A DNA stretch of 56,693 nt, from assembly GCA_001769975.1 (NCBI GenBank), contig MEPW01000005.1, forward strand, positions 1 to 56,693, given 5' to 3'. The stretch comes from Bdellovibrionales bacterium RIFOXYA1_FULL_36_14. GTDB lineage: Bacteria > Bdellovibrionota > Bacteriovoracia > Bacteriovoracales > Bacteriovoracaceae. A program made the translations under genes and the position numbers. This document shows positions 34,660-43,803 of the stretch, in pieces. The notes beneath the pieces are model-generated. The model saw nothing but the letters and a program-made list of their open reading frames with translations, was not told the origin of the DNA and did no database searches. Position 1 is the stretch's first letter, and every line of letters begins with the position of its first letter.

Positions 34660-35406
34660 CTAAAGATTAATAAACGACTTAACCAGCGGATTATCCGAAT
34701 TTGCAAATTCAACAGCTGGTAAGTACTCAATAATTTTACCATGGTCCAGAAAGGCCACATAGTCGGAAATTTCTAGCGTTGCCCTAACATCATGCGAAAT
34801 AACAATGGAAGTTAGACCTCTTTCTTTATGTTTTAACGCAGTGCTTTTTATTAACTCATTAACCATACGTGTCGTAATTGGATCAAGGCCCGTAGTGGGC
34901 TCATCGTACAAAATGATCTGAGGTGATAACGCTAAAGCTCGGGCCAAGCCAACTCTTTTTCTCATACCTCCAGAAAGTTCAGAAGGTAATTTATTAAAAG
35001 CAATCTCTTGTAAATTAACCGACAAAAGTAGTTCAGTAACTTGTTTGTGAATTTCCAATTCTGAAAGCTTAGTAAATTCCCGTAAAGGAAAAGCCGTATT
35101 TTCAAATGCTGTAAAGGAATCAAACAAGGCAGCATACTGAAAAAGCATTCCAAAATTTTGGCGAAACTCTCTAGTTTCAAACGAACTCATCTCTGAAATA
35201 TTTTTCCCCAGTACACTAATTTCCCCTGCCGTTGGTTTAAGCAAACCCAAGATGTGCTTTAACAAAGTTGATTTACCGGCTCCCGAAAAACCCAGGATAG
35301 TGGTAATTGTGTTTTTATAAATATCAAAATTGAGGTTTTCCAGAACTGTATGCCCGGCAAAGGTTTTGGTTAAATTTTTTATCGAAACAATAATTTCTTT
35401 ATTCAA
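34660..35406 (-). CDS. mlaF: Mla-type ABC transporter ATP-binding protein
   Basis: Cytoplasmic ATPase that powers lipid movement by MlaE/MlaD. All nucleotide-binding motifs are present: Walker A GFSGAGKST, Q-loop in GMLFQYAALFDSF, signature LSGGMRKRVGLARALAL, Walker B IILYDEPTTGLDP, and the H-loop VISHD. The AALFDSFT segment and the GMRKR form of the signature are typical of MlaF rather than of other ABC ATPases. 248 residues. It begins 9 bases after mlaE. mlaD follows after 44 bases. Confidence 0.93.
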   Translation of the reverse strand: MNKEIIVSIKNLTKTFAGHTVLENLNFDIYKNTITTILGFSGAGKSTLLKHILGLLKPTAGEISVLGKNISEMSSFETREFRQNFGMLFQYAALFDSFTAFENTAFPLREFTKLSELEIHKQVTELLLSVNLQEIAFNKLPSELSGGMRKRVGLARALALSPQIILYDEPTTGLDPITTRMVNELIKSTALKHKERGLTSIVISHDVRATLEISDYVAFLDHGKIIEYLPAVEFANSDNPLVKSFINL

Positions 35407-35415
35407 TATTAATTC

Positions 35416-36213
35416 CTATAAAATTCTAATCAAAAAACTGGTTAGAAAATAATCCAAAATCAACACCAGAATCATTCCCCACACCACCGCTAAATTCGTG
35501 CCCTTGCCCACCCCGACGGCACCTTTTTCTACCTTAAATCCAAAATAACAACCAACTACGGATATAATAAATCCAAAAAAAACCGCCTTAATAATTCCTT
35601 GGGCCAAATCTTCTACAAACATAAACTCACTGAGTTTGGAAAAATACATAACCTCATCAATCATAAGGGCCTTGGTTCCAATAAACCAGCTACCAATATT
35701 TCCCACCAAATTAAAGACCACCGAAAGCATTGGAACCGCAACAGTACCCGCAATAATCCGAGGAACTGCTAGATACTGATAACTTGAAATTCCCATCACT
35801 TCGAGCGCATCAATTTGCTCGGTAACTTTCATACTGCCTATTTGGGCTGCCATGGCTGCCCCCGCCCTGCCTGCTACAATCAATCCAGTTAAAACCGGTG
35901 CTAATTCCTTGGCCAGTGAAATTGAAACAATTGGGCCTACTAAGGAATCTACCGAAATCAATTGAAATCCAAAATAGGTTTGGTACGCAAACACCATCCC
36001 GGTAAAAGAAGCGGATAAAATTATAATAAAAAGACTTTTATTTCCCACGAAATAAATCTGTTCAAACATCAGTTGAAATCTATAGGGAGGTCGGTGACAC
36101 CAGTAAAAAAATCGATACATGAACGTGATAACCTGGCCTAGATTTTCGATCACATCGATTACATAGAAACCTAATTTTTCAATTAGTTTTTTGATAAATT
36201 GCAAGTTAAACAC
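35416..36213 (-). CDS. mlaE: Mla-type ABC transporter permease MlaE
   Basis: Inner-membrane permease of the phospholipid transport complex, 265 residues with five to six membrane segments. Family landmarks are FTGMVFAYQTYFGFQ, ELAPVLTGLIVAGRAGAAMAAQIG, the coupling helix MKVTEQIDALEVMGISSYQYLAVPR, and the conserved end KGAVGVGKGTNLAVV. The order mlaE-mlaF-mlaD matches other proteobacteria, though MlaC and MlaB are not encoded nearby. The start is GTG 36213, with AAGGA directly before it. TTG 36204 is an alternative with better spacing. Confidence 0.93.
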   Translation of the reverse strand: MFNLQFIKKLIEKLGFYVIDVIENLGQVITFMYRFFYWCHRPPYRFQLMFEQIYFVGNKSLFIIILSASFTGMVFAYQTYFGFQLISVDSLVGPIVSISLAKELAPVLTGLIVAGRAGAAMAAQIGSMKVTEQIDALEVMGISSYQYLAVPRIIAGTVAVPMLSVVFNLVGNIGSWFIGTKALMIDEVMYFSKLSEFMFVEDLAQGIIKAVFFGFIISVVGCYFGFKVEKGAVGVGKGTNLAVVWGMILVLILDYFLTSFLIRIL

Positions 36214-36293
36214 TTCCTTATGTTTTATCCAATAATATAAACAAGTATTATTAAACCAAAATATTTATGTTTATGATAGATTAAAAAATACTT

Positions 36294-37751
36294 TTATTGC
36301 ACCACTTCGGAGGTGGTGGTGTGGGCTGAGTTACTAAGAGGTAGGTTTGCATAAACATTTTCTGCATTATTTACGTAGGATAAGTAAGCAAACGAGGACA
36401 CTGGTAAAGACCTAACCACCACGTCCAAGTCTTTAGTAAAAATAAATTCACGATCCTCAAAATATTTCCAATAAGAAAATCTTTTTGCAAATTCTTTAAT
36501 TGAGCGTAAGAAAAGCTCACTTTTTTCACTTTCTACCAGGAAAGAAAGGTGTTTGGCGTTGGTAGTGGTGTAATAAAAATCACCACTATATTTAATCCTT
36601 AGACTTCTGGTAAAATCCAAATAAAAATCTTTCCAATAAAAACGAAGCTCAGGTTTTTTCGCAATTAAATTCGCCAAATCAGCAAGATTTACATCTACCA
36701 GATAAAGATTTTCGCTCTTATTTTGAAAAAATCTATTTTCATCCAGCTTTTCTAAAAACAAAAAACCGTCTAAGTGATTCGAGATTTGATTGGGTTCTTG
36801 CATTTTTTGGGTGTAAAAATAGGTAAAAACATTAGATAAATAGTCTTCAAAAGTATTCCATCTGAATTGATTTAAAAAATCTTCATTGTCCACTTTAACA
36901 AATACAAGTGCCTCTGGATTTTTTAGTCGACCTTTAATTGTCAGACACATCACGTCTGCTCCAAATACCTCTAAAGCTACCTGATTTGCCATATTCTGGG
37001 CAAAAAACTCAATCCCTTCATGCAACTCTTGTCCAAGCCATAGCGATGGTAACTTACGAAATTTTTTGTTACCTGAAGGAGGTGACAAAAGTTTTAGGCC
37101 ATTAGTCGATAATTCCATGTAGGAATAGCCCTTAATTTCTTCCACTTTCATAAAAACATCTTCCATGGCCTCAAAAAAATTGATGTTATTTTTTTCTTTT
37201 TCAAATTCTTCTAAAATTTTAAATAAGCGATCTTGATAGTGATTTTTTTCGCGCTGCTCTTCCAAAAGCTCAAATGTTTGCTGGCTGGTTGCTTTGATTT
37301 CTTTCATCTCGTCGTTTAACAGTTTTACCTGATAATCTTGATTTCTAAAAGTGTTGTATCTTCTAAGCACTGACTTTATCTGTCCACCGTAATCGTCAGA
37401 TTTTCTTATCAGACCAAAATTAAAAATTTCGTAAGTAGAATAGAGCAAAGGAAGTGCATCGTCCGAATAATAAAAGGCTAAATGAATGGACTCATTTTTT
37501 ACCCCTGGCAAATTTTTAAGTTTAATCATACCCTGACTCATTTTTTTTACATCGATAATACACAACGAAGGAGTCTTGGAATTGGCAAAATCCTTATAGA
37601 ATTCCGCAAATTCCTCATAGATGTGCGGAATAATTTGGGCTTGTCTAAAAATAGCAGATATTTTTCGGGCTTCTTGAATTTCAGATAAAAGCAATCTGAC
37701 TTCAAATGTTGAACCATCTAAAAAAGTATCTTCGTTGGTTTGTGATAGCAC
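36294..37751 (-). CDS. Hypothetical protein with pseudo-receiver-like N-terminus
   Basis: 485 residues, no named family. The first 125 residues (FEVRLLLSEIQEARKISAIF, PSLCIIDVKKMSQG, LAFYYSDDALPLLYSTYEIF) have the alternating pattern of a response-regulator receiver without a clear phospho-acceptor site. A coiled coil follows (about 140-195, LLNDEMKEIKATSQQTFELL). The C-terminal 280 residues may contain a sensor-like fold but show no motif I can name. GTG 37751 has AGGAG six bases upstream. It lies between aroK and mlaE on the same strand and could share their transcript. Confidence 0.7.
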   Translation of the reverse strand: MLSQTNEDTFLDGSTFEVRLLLSEIQEARKISAIFRQAQIIPHIYEEFAEFYKDFANSKTPSLCIIDVKKMSQGMIKLKNLPGVKNESIHLAFYYSDDALPLLYSTYEIFNFGLIRKSDDYGGQIKSVLRRYNTFRNQDYQVKLLNDEMKEIKATSQQTFELLEEQREKNHYQDRLFKILEEFEKEKNNINFFEAMEDVFMKVEEIKGYSYMELSTNGLKLLSPPSGNKKFRKLPSLWLGQELHEGIEFFAQNMANQVALEVFGADVMCLTIKGRLKNPEALVFVKVDNEDFLNQFRWNTFEDYLSNVFTYFYTQKMQEPNQISNHLDGFLFLEKLDENRFFQNKSENLYLVDVNLADLANLIAKKPELRFYWKDFYLDFTRSLRIKYSGDFYYTTTNAKHLSFLVESEKSELFLRSIKEFAKRFSYWKYFEDREFIFTKDLDVVVRSLPVSSFAYLSYVNNAENVYANLPLSNSAHTTTSEVVQ

Positions 37752-37818
37752 TTTAATCTCCTGACACCCAAACTCACAATGAGTCCAATATTATTATGCC
37801 TTGCCCAACACGAATAGT

Positions 37819-38328
37819 CTATTTTAGAAGATCGATCAACTGATTTAACTTTTTTACATTCTCAATTTGGGACTTTGATAAAATCAAATCGGCTTTTTGA
37901 TAGTTTGCACACCTTTGTACGTAAAGTTGCTCTAATTTTTCCTTGCCGAGTATAACTAAGGGGCGAAGATTATCTCCTGATATCCTAGCAAAGCACCTTT
38001 CAAAAGATATATCCAACCAAACTAATTTAGCCTCAGCAGTATTTTCAATTAATTCAAAATTTAGATCTAAAGTTCCGCCCCCCAAGGCTACCAGACAATT
38101 ATTCGATACCGTTTCTTTCAGTACTTTTTTAAGTTGAAGGGTTTCTAATTTTCTAAAATGGCTTATCCCACTCTCATTGACAATTTGCCAAATAGGCACC
38201 CCATTTTGTTTCTCAATTTCTTCATCTAAATCAAAAAAACACCAATTAGTATCAGTCGTACTCTGTTTTAAATTTTTTAGTAGATAAGTTTTTCCAGCTC
38301 CAGAAAAACCACACAAAAACACTATCAT
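37819..38328 (-). CDS. aroK: Shikimate kinase
   Basis: Phosphorylates shikimate at O3 with ATP, step five of aromatic amino-acid synthesis. From ATG 38328 the 169-residue protein begins MIVFLCGFSGAGKTYLLKNL with Walker A GFSGAGKT. Next come FFDLDEEIEKQNGVPI (substrate Asp), FRKLETLQLK, the GGGT loop in ALGGGTLDL, and the lid Arg in DNLRPLV. The chosen start has AGGTG seven bases upstream; GTG 38337 adds only three residues. It is divergent from yceD. Confidence 0.88.
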   Translation of the reverse strand: MIVFLCGFSGAGKTYLLKNLKQSTTDTNWCFFDLDEEIEKQNGVPIWQIVNESGISHFRKLETLQLKKVLKETVSNNCLVALGGGTLDLNFELIENTAEAKLVWLDISFERCFARISGDNLRPLVILGKEKLEQLYVQRCANYQKADLILSKSQIENVKKLNQLIDLLK

Positions 38329-38412
38329 AATCAACACCTATATCAATAAATTCTATACATTTAAACATATTTGCGATATTCGATCATGATAATTTTTACG
38401 ACTGAGAATAAT

Positions 38413-38964
38413 ATGGATCACCTCCTCAAAATACATAGATTTAGTTTTAACCATCCGGAAAGTATGAACTTGGATTTTGAAGAAGTTGATTGGTTAAAAG
38501 AAATCTTTAACGACCTAGATAGCATTCGAGAAAAATTCCCTGATCAAGAAAAAGACATGCTCCAAGTGGAACTTCAACTGGTTAGAAAAACTAACTCCAC
38601 TTTCAATGATCATTTTATTATCCGTGGGAAAATCAACTGTCACTATTATGCTCCGTGCATCAGGTGCCTTGCTCCCTCCAAAGAGACCATAAATGTTGAC
38701 TTTGCTGCTTGTTATCTGCTCGCATCGCTGGAAAATTCCGAAGAATATAAGGATTTGTCTGATATCTACTGCGATGGCGAAGAAATGGATTTATATTTTT
38801 TCGACAAAGGTAAAATCGATCTCAAAGAATTAGTTAACGAGCATGTGCATTTAAATGCTAACCCACACCCTGTGCATAGCGAAAATTGCAAAGGTCTTTG
38901 TAGTCTGTGTGGATTTAATCTCAACTTTGGGAAATGCATTCATCACCGAATCGAAAAAAAATGA
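38413..38964 (+). CDS. yceD: DUF177/YceD-family protein
   Basis: Partner gene of rpmF in most bacteria, linked to 23S rRNA maturation. The core DUF177 pattern is FIIRGKINCHYYAPCIRCLA, followed by the acidic stretch SLENSEEYKDLSDIYCDGEE and LKELVNEHVHLNANPHPVHS. The C-terminus has a four-Cys knuckle, CKGLCSLCGFNLNFGKC, as in other members. ATG 38413 gives a 183-residue protein starting at the conserved MDHLLKIHRFSF; the frame is open upstream to a TTG at 38371. rpmF begins 137 bases downstream, a longer gap than in E. coli. Confidence 0.85.
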   Translation: MDHLLKIHRFSFNHPESMNLDFEEVDWLKEIFNDLDSIREKFPDQEKDMLQVELQLVRKTNSTFNDHFIIRGKINCHYYAPCIRCLAPSKETINVDFAACYLLASLENSEEYKDLSDIYCDGEEMDLYFFDKGKIDLKELVNEHVHLNANPHPVHSENCKGLCSLCGFNLNFGKCIHHRIEKK

Positions 38965-39101
38965 CCGTCTCGTTAAAATAAACTTGCGTGATTATTGATT
39001 TTCAAGTAAAAAACCGTGACTGTTACTGTTTAATTTATTTTATTAAATTAGTTATGGACTACCCTTATATAAGTAGCTTTAATAGCGATTAGGAGATTAA
39101 T

Positions 39102-39311
39102 ATGGCTGTTCCAAAGAAAAGAACCAGTGTTTCAAGAAAAGGCAAAAGACATGCGGGACAAACCCACAAATTATATTCCAAAGCAACTATTTCATGTTCA
39201 AATTGCGGTGACCATGCTTTGGCTCATCATGTATGCCCATCATGTGGAACCTATAAGAAGAGAGAAATTATTGTAATAAAACAAGAAACTGAAGAAGAAG
39301 CTGAAGAATAA
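39102..39311 (+). CDS. rpmF: Large ribosomal subunit protein bL32
   Basis: 69-residue ribosomal protein starting MAVPKKRTSVSRKGKRHAGQ, with the zinc-ribbon cysteines CSNCGDH and CPSCGTY that mark the C+ form. The C-terminal tail EEEAEE is unusually acidic. AGGAG stands seven bases before the ATG. Confidence 0.97.
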   Translation: MAVPKKRTSVSRKGKRHAGQTHKLYSKATISCSNCGDHALAHHVCPSCGTYKKREIIVIKQETEEEAEE

Positions 39312-39376
39312 AAAAAATAAATTTAACATAATCTTGACAAAGGCGCATTGCCAATCTGCAGCTTTTACAAAACAAT

Positions 39377-39406
39377 AACCCCTACCCAAGTTAGGGGTTT
39401 TTTTTT
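39377..39406 (+). terminator. Rho-independent terminator between rpmF and fabH
   Basis: Inverted arms AACCCCTA (39377-39384) and TAGGGGTT (39392-39399) enclose a 7-base loop and run into nine Ts. It ends only 24 bases before fabH. Some read-through or a separate fabH promoter is needed: TTGACA occurs at 39334-39339, but no good -10 follows at the right distance. Confidence 0.85.
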
Positions 39407-39430
39407 GCACAAAAAGAAAGAGGTTGAGAT

Positions 39431-40432
39431 ATGAGCAGTATTAAAACAAAAATTTTAGGGTTGGGAATTTATCTTCCCCAAAAAATCTTACATAACAAGG
39501 ATATTGAAAAAATTGTTGAAACCACCGATGCGTGGATTTTTGAGAGAACTGGTATCAGAGAAAGAAGAGTTTCATCAACAGATGGAGGCGAATACCCTAC
39601 CGATATGGCCATGAAAGCGACCGAAGAGGCACTTAAAGAAGCCAAGATAGACCGCAATGAGATCGATATGATCATCTTTGCCAGTGTTACCCCCGATATG
39701 CCCATACCCAACAGTTCAACCATTTTACAAACCAAACTCGGTATAACCAATAAATGTGGTTGCTTTGATGTCGCTGCCGCTTGTAGCGGATTCGTATATA
39801 GCCTAGATTTAGCGGACTCAATGATAAAATCTAAGAAAGCCAGAAATGTATTGGTAGTAGGTTCAGAAATGCTAAGTACTATTATAGATTGGGAAGACCG
39901 CGGCAGTTGTATTCTCTTCGGTGATGGATGTGGAGCTGCTATTTTAGGTCAAACCCCAGAAGGCGAAGATTCCGATATCTTAGCAAGCTACTTGTCCGCT
40001 GATGGCACGGGCAAAGAATATTTCAACTCTCCCGTAGGTGGTGCGACTGAACCGCTCACGATCAATAATATAGCCAGAAAAGAACACCTCATGCATATGA
40101 AGGGAAAAGATATGTTCAAAGTGGCTACACGAACTTTGGCGCAAAACTCGAAAGTAGTACTAGAAAAGGCCAAACTGGGAGTTAACGAAATTGATTGGTT
40201 AATTCCCCACCAGGCTAATATTAGAATCATCAACACTACCGTTGATTTGCTGGATTTTGACCCTAAGAAAGTTGTCATTAATATTGAAAAATATGGAAAC
40301 ACCTCTTCAGCGACAATCCCGATAGCTATGTACGAAGCGATTAAAGATGGACGAATTAAAAGAGGTCATAATTTAGTTTTTTCCACTTTTGGCGCAGGAC
40401 TTACTTCTGCATCCATGATTGTTAAGTACTAA
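39431..40432 (+). CDS. fabH: Beta-ketoacyl-ACP synthase III
   Basis: Starts fatty-acid synthesis by condensing acetyl-CoA with malonyl-ACP. The triad is intact: Cys in DVAAACSGFVYSL (about 112), His in LIPHQANIRI (about 258) and Asn in EKYGNTSSATIPI (about 288). The N-terminal TDAWIFERTGIRERR is typical. 333 residues. AGAGGTTGAGAT precedes ATG 39431. It opens the fabH-fabD-fabG-acpP-fabF cluster, and plsX, often between rpmF and fabH, is absent here. Confidence 0.95.
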   Translation: MSSIKTKILGLGIYLPQKILHNKDIEKIVETTDAWIFERTGIRERRVSSTDGGEYPTDMAMKATEEALKEAKIDRNEIDMIIFASVTPDMPIPNSSTILQTKLGITNKCGCFDVAAACSGFVYSLDLADSMIKSKKARNVLVVGSEMLSTIIDWEDRGSCILFGDGCGAAILGQTPEGEDSDILASYLSADGTGKEYFNSPVGGATEPLTINNIARKEHLMHMKGKDMFKVATRTLAQNSKVVLEKAKLGVNEIDWLIPHQANIRIINTTVDLLDFDPKKVVINIEKYGNTSSATIPIAMYEAIKDGRIKRGHNLVFSTFGAGLTSASMIVKY

Positions 40433-40441
40433 AGGAAAAAT

Positions 40442-41395
40442 ATGGCTAAATCACTTACATTACTTTTTCCAGGTCAAGGTTCCCAAGCAGTGGGAATGGG
40501 CAATCGCTTTGCAGCTAATACCCACTACGGTTTATTTAAACAGGCCAGTGCTAAACTCAATTTTGATTTACTCCAGATGATCACTAGCGGTAGTGAAGAT
40601 GAATTAAAAATAACCTTTAATGCTCAACCAGCTATTTTAAGTTATTCTATAATTTTATATCGAATTCTTCTCGATACAATATCTTCCAAAAACATAAACA
40701 TTGACTGCGTATTGGGACATTCGCTGGGAGAATATTCTGCTCTTTGTGCGGCTGGAACCTTATCATTTGAGGATGCTGTGTGGGCCGTGCATATGAGAGG
40801 AAAATTTATGCAAGAAGCAGTACCTGCCAACACCGGAAGTATGGTGGCCATTATGAAGGCTTCCGAATCTATTGTCAGACAAGCATGTATCGAGGCTAGT
40901 CAAAATAACAGTCAGGTGATGCCCGCCAATTTTAACGAACCCAACCAAATCGTTATTTCGGGACATCAGGAAGCATGCTTACGCGCCAGCAAATTGATAG
41001 TAGAGAAGAGCGAAGGTAAGGCCAGAACCATACCCTTAAAAGTATCTGCGCCTTTTCACTCAAGTTATATGCAGCCGGCAGCACTCAAACTTCAAGAATT
41101 TTTTAGCGACTATCATTTTAAATCAAATAACATTCCCTATATTGCCAACATCAATGCTTGCGAATATAAAGTTGGAACCGATGTGCAAACCATTAAAAAT
41201 AATCTCATCCAACAAATGACTGGAAGTGTTTTATGGACCCAAGCTATCTCCAAACTTCCCGAAAGCACCATTTGCCTCGAGGTTGGACCGGGAAAAGTGC
41301 TAACCGGGCTGGTCAGTAAAATTAATCCCAAATTAAAAGTTATCCCTCTTGATACTGATGGTGGCTTTAATGAGTTGAAGGAGATTCTTTCATGA
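40442..41395 (+). CDS. fabD: Malonyl-CoA:ACP transacylase
   Basis: Moves malonyl from CoA to ACP. Opening LLFPGQGSQAVGMGN and the nucleophile elbow VLGHSLGEYSALCAAG, with Ser at about 92, define the family. MRGKFMQEAV supplies the carboxylate-binding Arg, and SAPFHSSYMQPA the catalytic His. 317 residues. AAGGAAAAAT precedes the ATG, 9 bases after fabH. The stop overlaps fabG's start as ATGA. Confidence 0.95.
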   Translation: MAKSLTLLFPGQGSQAVGMGNRFAANTHYGLFKQASAKLNFDLLQMITSGSEDELKITFNAQPAILSYSIILYRILLDTISSKNINIDCVLGHSLGEYSALCAAGTLSFEDAVWAVHMRGKFMQEAVPANTGSMVAIMKASESIVRQACIEASQNNSQVMPANFNEPNQIVISGHQEACLRASKLIVEKSEGKARTIPLKVSAPFHSSYMQPAALKLQEFFSDYHFKSNNIPYIANINACEYKVGTDVQTIKNNLIQQMTGSVLWTQAISKLPESTICLEVGPGKVLTGLVSKINPKLKVIPLDTDGGFNELKEILS

Positions 41396-42150
41396 GTGTA
41401 ATATTTCAAGATTTAGAAAATAAAAAGATTTTGGTCACCGGCGCTAACCGGGGAATCGGTAGAGAAATAGCCTTACATTTAGGTGAACAAAAAGCACACG
41501 TTATTTGCAGTATGAGACCTGGTCGAGATGCATTTACTGATCTTCAAAAAGAAATTGAAAAGGCTGGAGGAAAAGCCAGTAAAGTGGAATTTTCTCTCAA
41601 TGATTCCAAGGCCATCAAAGAGGAATTGGAAAAATTTATAAAAGAATTTGGCCCCATTGAAGGGCTTGTTAACAACGCCGGAATTTCCAAAGATACTTTA
41701 GTCCTGCGACTCAAAGAAGAAGAAATTGACGAAATCATCGACATTAATTTAAAAGGAGCCATGATAGTGACCCAAGTGTTGACCAGACATTTTTTAAAAG
41801 CCACTAATGTTTCCATCGTAAACATCAGTTCGGTAGTTGGTCTCATGGGAAATCCAGCGCAAACCGCCTACGCTGCATCCAAAGCAGGTCTCATCGGTTT
41901 TACCAAATCATACGCCAAGGAATTATCTTCAAGAAACATTAGGTGCAATGCAATATGTCCAGGATTTATTAAAAGCGATATGACGGATGTTCTTGACGAC
42001 AAGATAAAAGAGACCTATATGTCCCAGATACCTCTAAAGAGAATGGGCGAAGGCAGAGAAATCAGCAATCTGGTTTCTTTTTTGCTGAGTACTGCCTCAT
42101 CTTATATTACAGGTGAAGTTATAAAAATAGACGGTGGTTTATATATTTAA
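41392..42150 (+). CDS. fabG: 3-oxoacyl-ACP reductase
   Basis: NADPH-dependent reductase of the SDR family, 252 residues. It carries the nucleotide motif TGANRGIGRE, NNAG in GLVNNAGISKDT, Ser in IVNISSVVG, and YxxxK in TAYAASKAG, all as expected. Position within fab genes decides FabG over other SDRs. The start overlaps the fabD stop by four bases, implying translational coupling. Confidence 0.94.
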   Translation: MSVIFQDLENKKILVTGANRGIGREIALHLGEQKAHVICSMRPGRDAFTDLQKEIEKAGGKASKVEFSLNDSKAIKEELEKFIKEFGPIEGLVNNAGISKDTLVLRLKEEEIDEIIDINLKGAMIVTQVLTRHFLKATNVSIVNISSVVGLMGNPAQTAYAASKAGLIGFTKSYAKELSSRNIRCNAICPGFIKSDMTDVLDDKIKETYMSQIPLKRMGEGREISNLVSFLLSTASSYITGEVIKIDGGLYI

Positions 42151-42171
42151 TCAATTTAAGGAGATTAAAAA

Positions 42172-42396
42172 ATGGAAGAGAGAATTGTAAAACTTATTAG
42201 TGACGCGACAAACATTGATGCTAGCAAAATTAATCTTGAAACTAGTTTTATTGATGACTTAAACCTTGATTCACTTGATATAGTTGAACTCATGATGAAA
42301 ATGGAAGACGAGTTTGGAATTGAAATTCCAGAAGAAGATGCCGAAGGCCTCAAAAAAGTTAAAGACGTTGTTAACTATTTAACCAACAAACAATAG
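42172..42396 (+). CDS. acpP: Acyl carrier protein
   Basis: 74-residue acidic carrier. The phosphopantetheine attachment Ser sits in DDLNLDSLDIVELMM (DSLD motif, Ser about 36). AAGGAGATT precedes ATG 42172, 21 bases after fabG. The spacer to fabF (42397-42468) holds a weak 7-bp inverted repeat, TATCCTC to GAGGATA, around 42408-42440. Confidence 0.96.
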   Translation: MEERIVKLISDATNIDASKINLETSFIDDLNLDSLDIVELMMKMEDEFGIEIPEEDAEGLKKVKDVVNYLTNKQ

Positions 42397-42468
42397 TTAA
42401 TAAAAATATCCTCTTCATTTTATAAATATTTTGAGGATAACATTCAAAAAAATTAGGGAGGGATTCCT

Positions 42469-43725
42469 ATGAATACTAAATCAGGTATTCGTGTTGCAAT
42501 TACTGGAATGGACACCATCTGTGGACTAGGACATAACTTAAAAGAGGTATGGAATGGTTTGCTAGAAGGAAAATCAGGGATATCACTGATAGAAAATCAT
42601 GATATCACTAATCTTCCGGTCCATATTGCAGGAGAAGTTAAAAACTTTTCTCTTGCTGAGGATATTCTTCCCCCTAACGAAGCCAAAAGATTTGACCGTT
42701 TTTTGCACTTTGCTCTTCACAGCGCAATAAATGCTTGGGCGGATTCAGGTCTTAAATCCCAAAACCCTTATCGCCCCGATAACATTGGTTGTATTATGGG
42801 TGTTGGTATGGGTGGTTTCCCAGAAATTGAAAGAACTTATAGGACCTTTCTAGAAAAAGGTGCTAGACGAGTAACTCCTTTTTTCATCCCCTCACTGATT
42901 CCCAATATGGCAAGTGGGCTTATCTCCATAACCCTGGGTACGACTGGAATAAACTATTCGCTTTCCAGCGCTTGCGCTTCTGCAGGGCATGCTATAAGTG
43001 CAGCCTACAATGAAATCATGGCAGGCAGACAGGATGTCATGGTTACTGGCGGAGCTGAAAGTGTTATTTGCGACCTACCTATTGCCGGTTTTGCTTCCAT
43101 GAAAGCCTTATCCAGAAGAAATGACGATCCAACACACGCTTCAAGACCTTTTGATTTAAACCGAGATGGTTTTGTCATGGGCGAAGGAGCAGGGCTACTT
43201 ATTTTAGAAAATCTTGATAAGGCAAAAGCACGGGGTGCTAAGATTTATGCTGAAATTGTAGGATGCGGATCTAGCTCAGATGCTTACCACATAACCGCGC
43301 CGCACCCAGAAGGCATTGGTGCTTCTCAGTGTATGCTTGATTCAATTAAAAATGCGCAAATCAATCCAGAAGAAATCGGATATGTAAATGCTCATGGAAC
43401 TTCAACACCTCTTGGTGATATTGGAGAAACCAAAGCTTTAAAGGCAACGTTTGGAACTCATGCCAAAAAAATTCAAATCAGCTCAACCAAATCCATGACC
43501 GGACACTTGCTTGGGGCTGCAGGCGGACTTGAAACGATTGTTTGCGCAATGGCCCTTTATGAGGGAGCTTTACCTCCGACCATTAATTTAGAAACTCCTG
43601 ATCCTGAATGCGATTTGGATTACATACCCAATGCCGCAAGAAAGGTGCAAGTTGAATATGCGCTTAACAATTCCTTTGGTTTTGGTGGCACCAACTCATC
43701 TCTCATTCTCAAAAGATTTTGCTAA
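42469..43725 (+). CDS. fabF: Beta-ketoacyl-ACP synthase II
   Basis: Elongating condensing enzyme, 418 residues. Catalytic Cys lies in SLSSACASAGHAIS (about 168), the two His residues in VNAHGTSTPLGD and TGHLLGAAGG, and Lys in STKSMTGH. The C-terminal NNSFGFGGTNSSLIL is the standard ending. AGGGAGG precedes ATG 42469. No fabZ or enoyl reductase gene is found in the cluster, so these must be elsewhere. Confidence 0.95.
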   Translation: MNTKSGIRVAITGMDTICGLGHNLKEVWNGLLEGKSGISLIENHDITNLPVHIAGEVKNFSLAEDILPPNEAKRFDRFLHFALHSAINAWADSGLKSQNPYRPDNIGCIMGVGMGGFPEIERTYRTFLEKGARRVTPFFIPSLIPNMASGLISITLGTTGINYSLSSACASAGHAISAAYNEIMAGRQDVMVTGGAESVICDLPIAGFASMKALSRRNDDPTHASRPFDLNRDGFVMGEGAGLLILENLDKAKARGAKIYAEIVGCGSSSDAYHITAPHPEGIGASQCMLDSIKNAQINPEEIGYVNAHGTSTPLGDIGETKALKATFGTHAKKIQISSTKSMTGHLLGAAGGLETIVCAMALYEGALPPTINLETPDPECDLDYIPNAARKVQVEYALNNSFGFGGTNSSLILKRFC

Positions 43726-43803
43726 TAATCTTCACCTAATACTTGAAATACGTTATAACTCTAGTTATTGTTATTTTTCTTAAATTTAGAAAGGAGTAAA
43801 CGA

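Noticed and set aside
43755-43768. Palindrome ATAACT-CT-AGTTAT before glyA as a terminator
   Set aside because: The 2-base loop cannot form in RNA and the T-run is interrupted.
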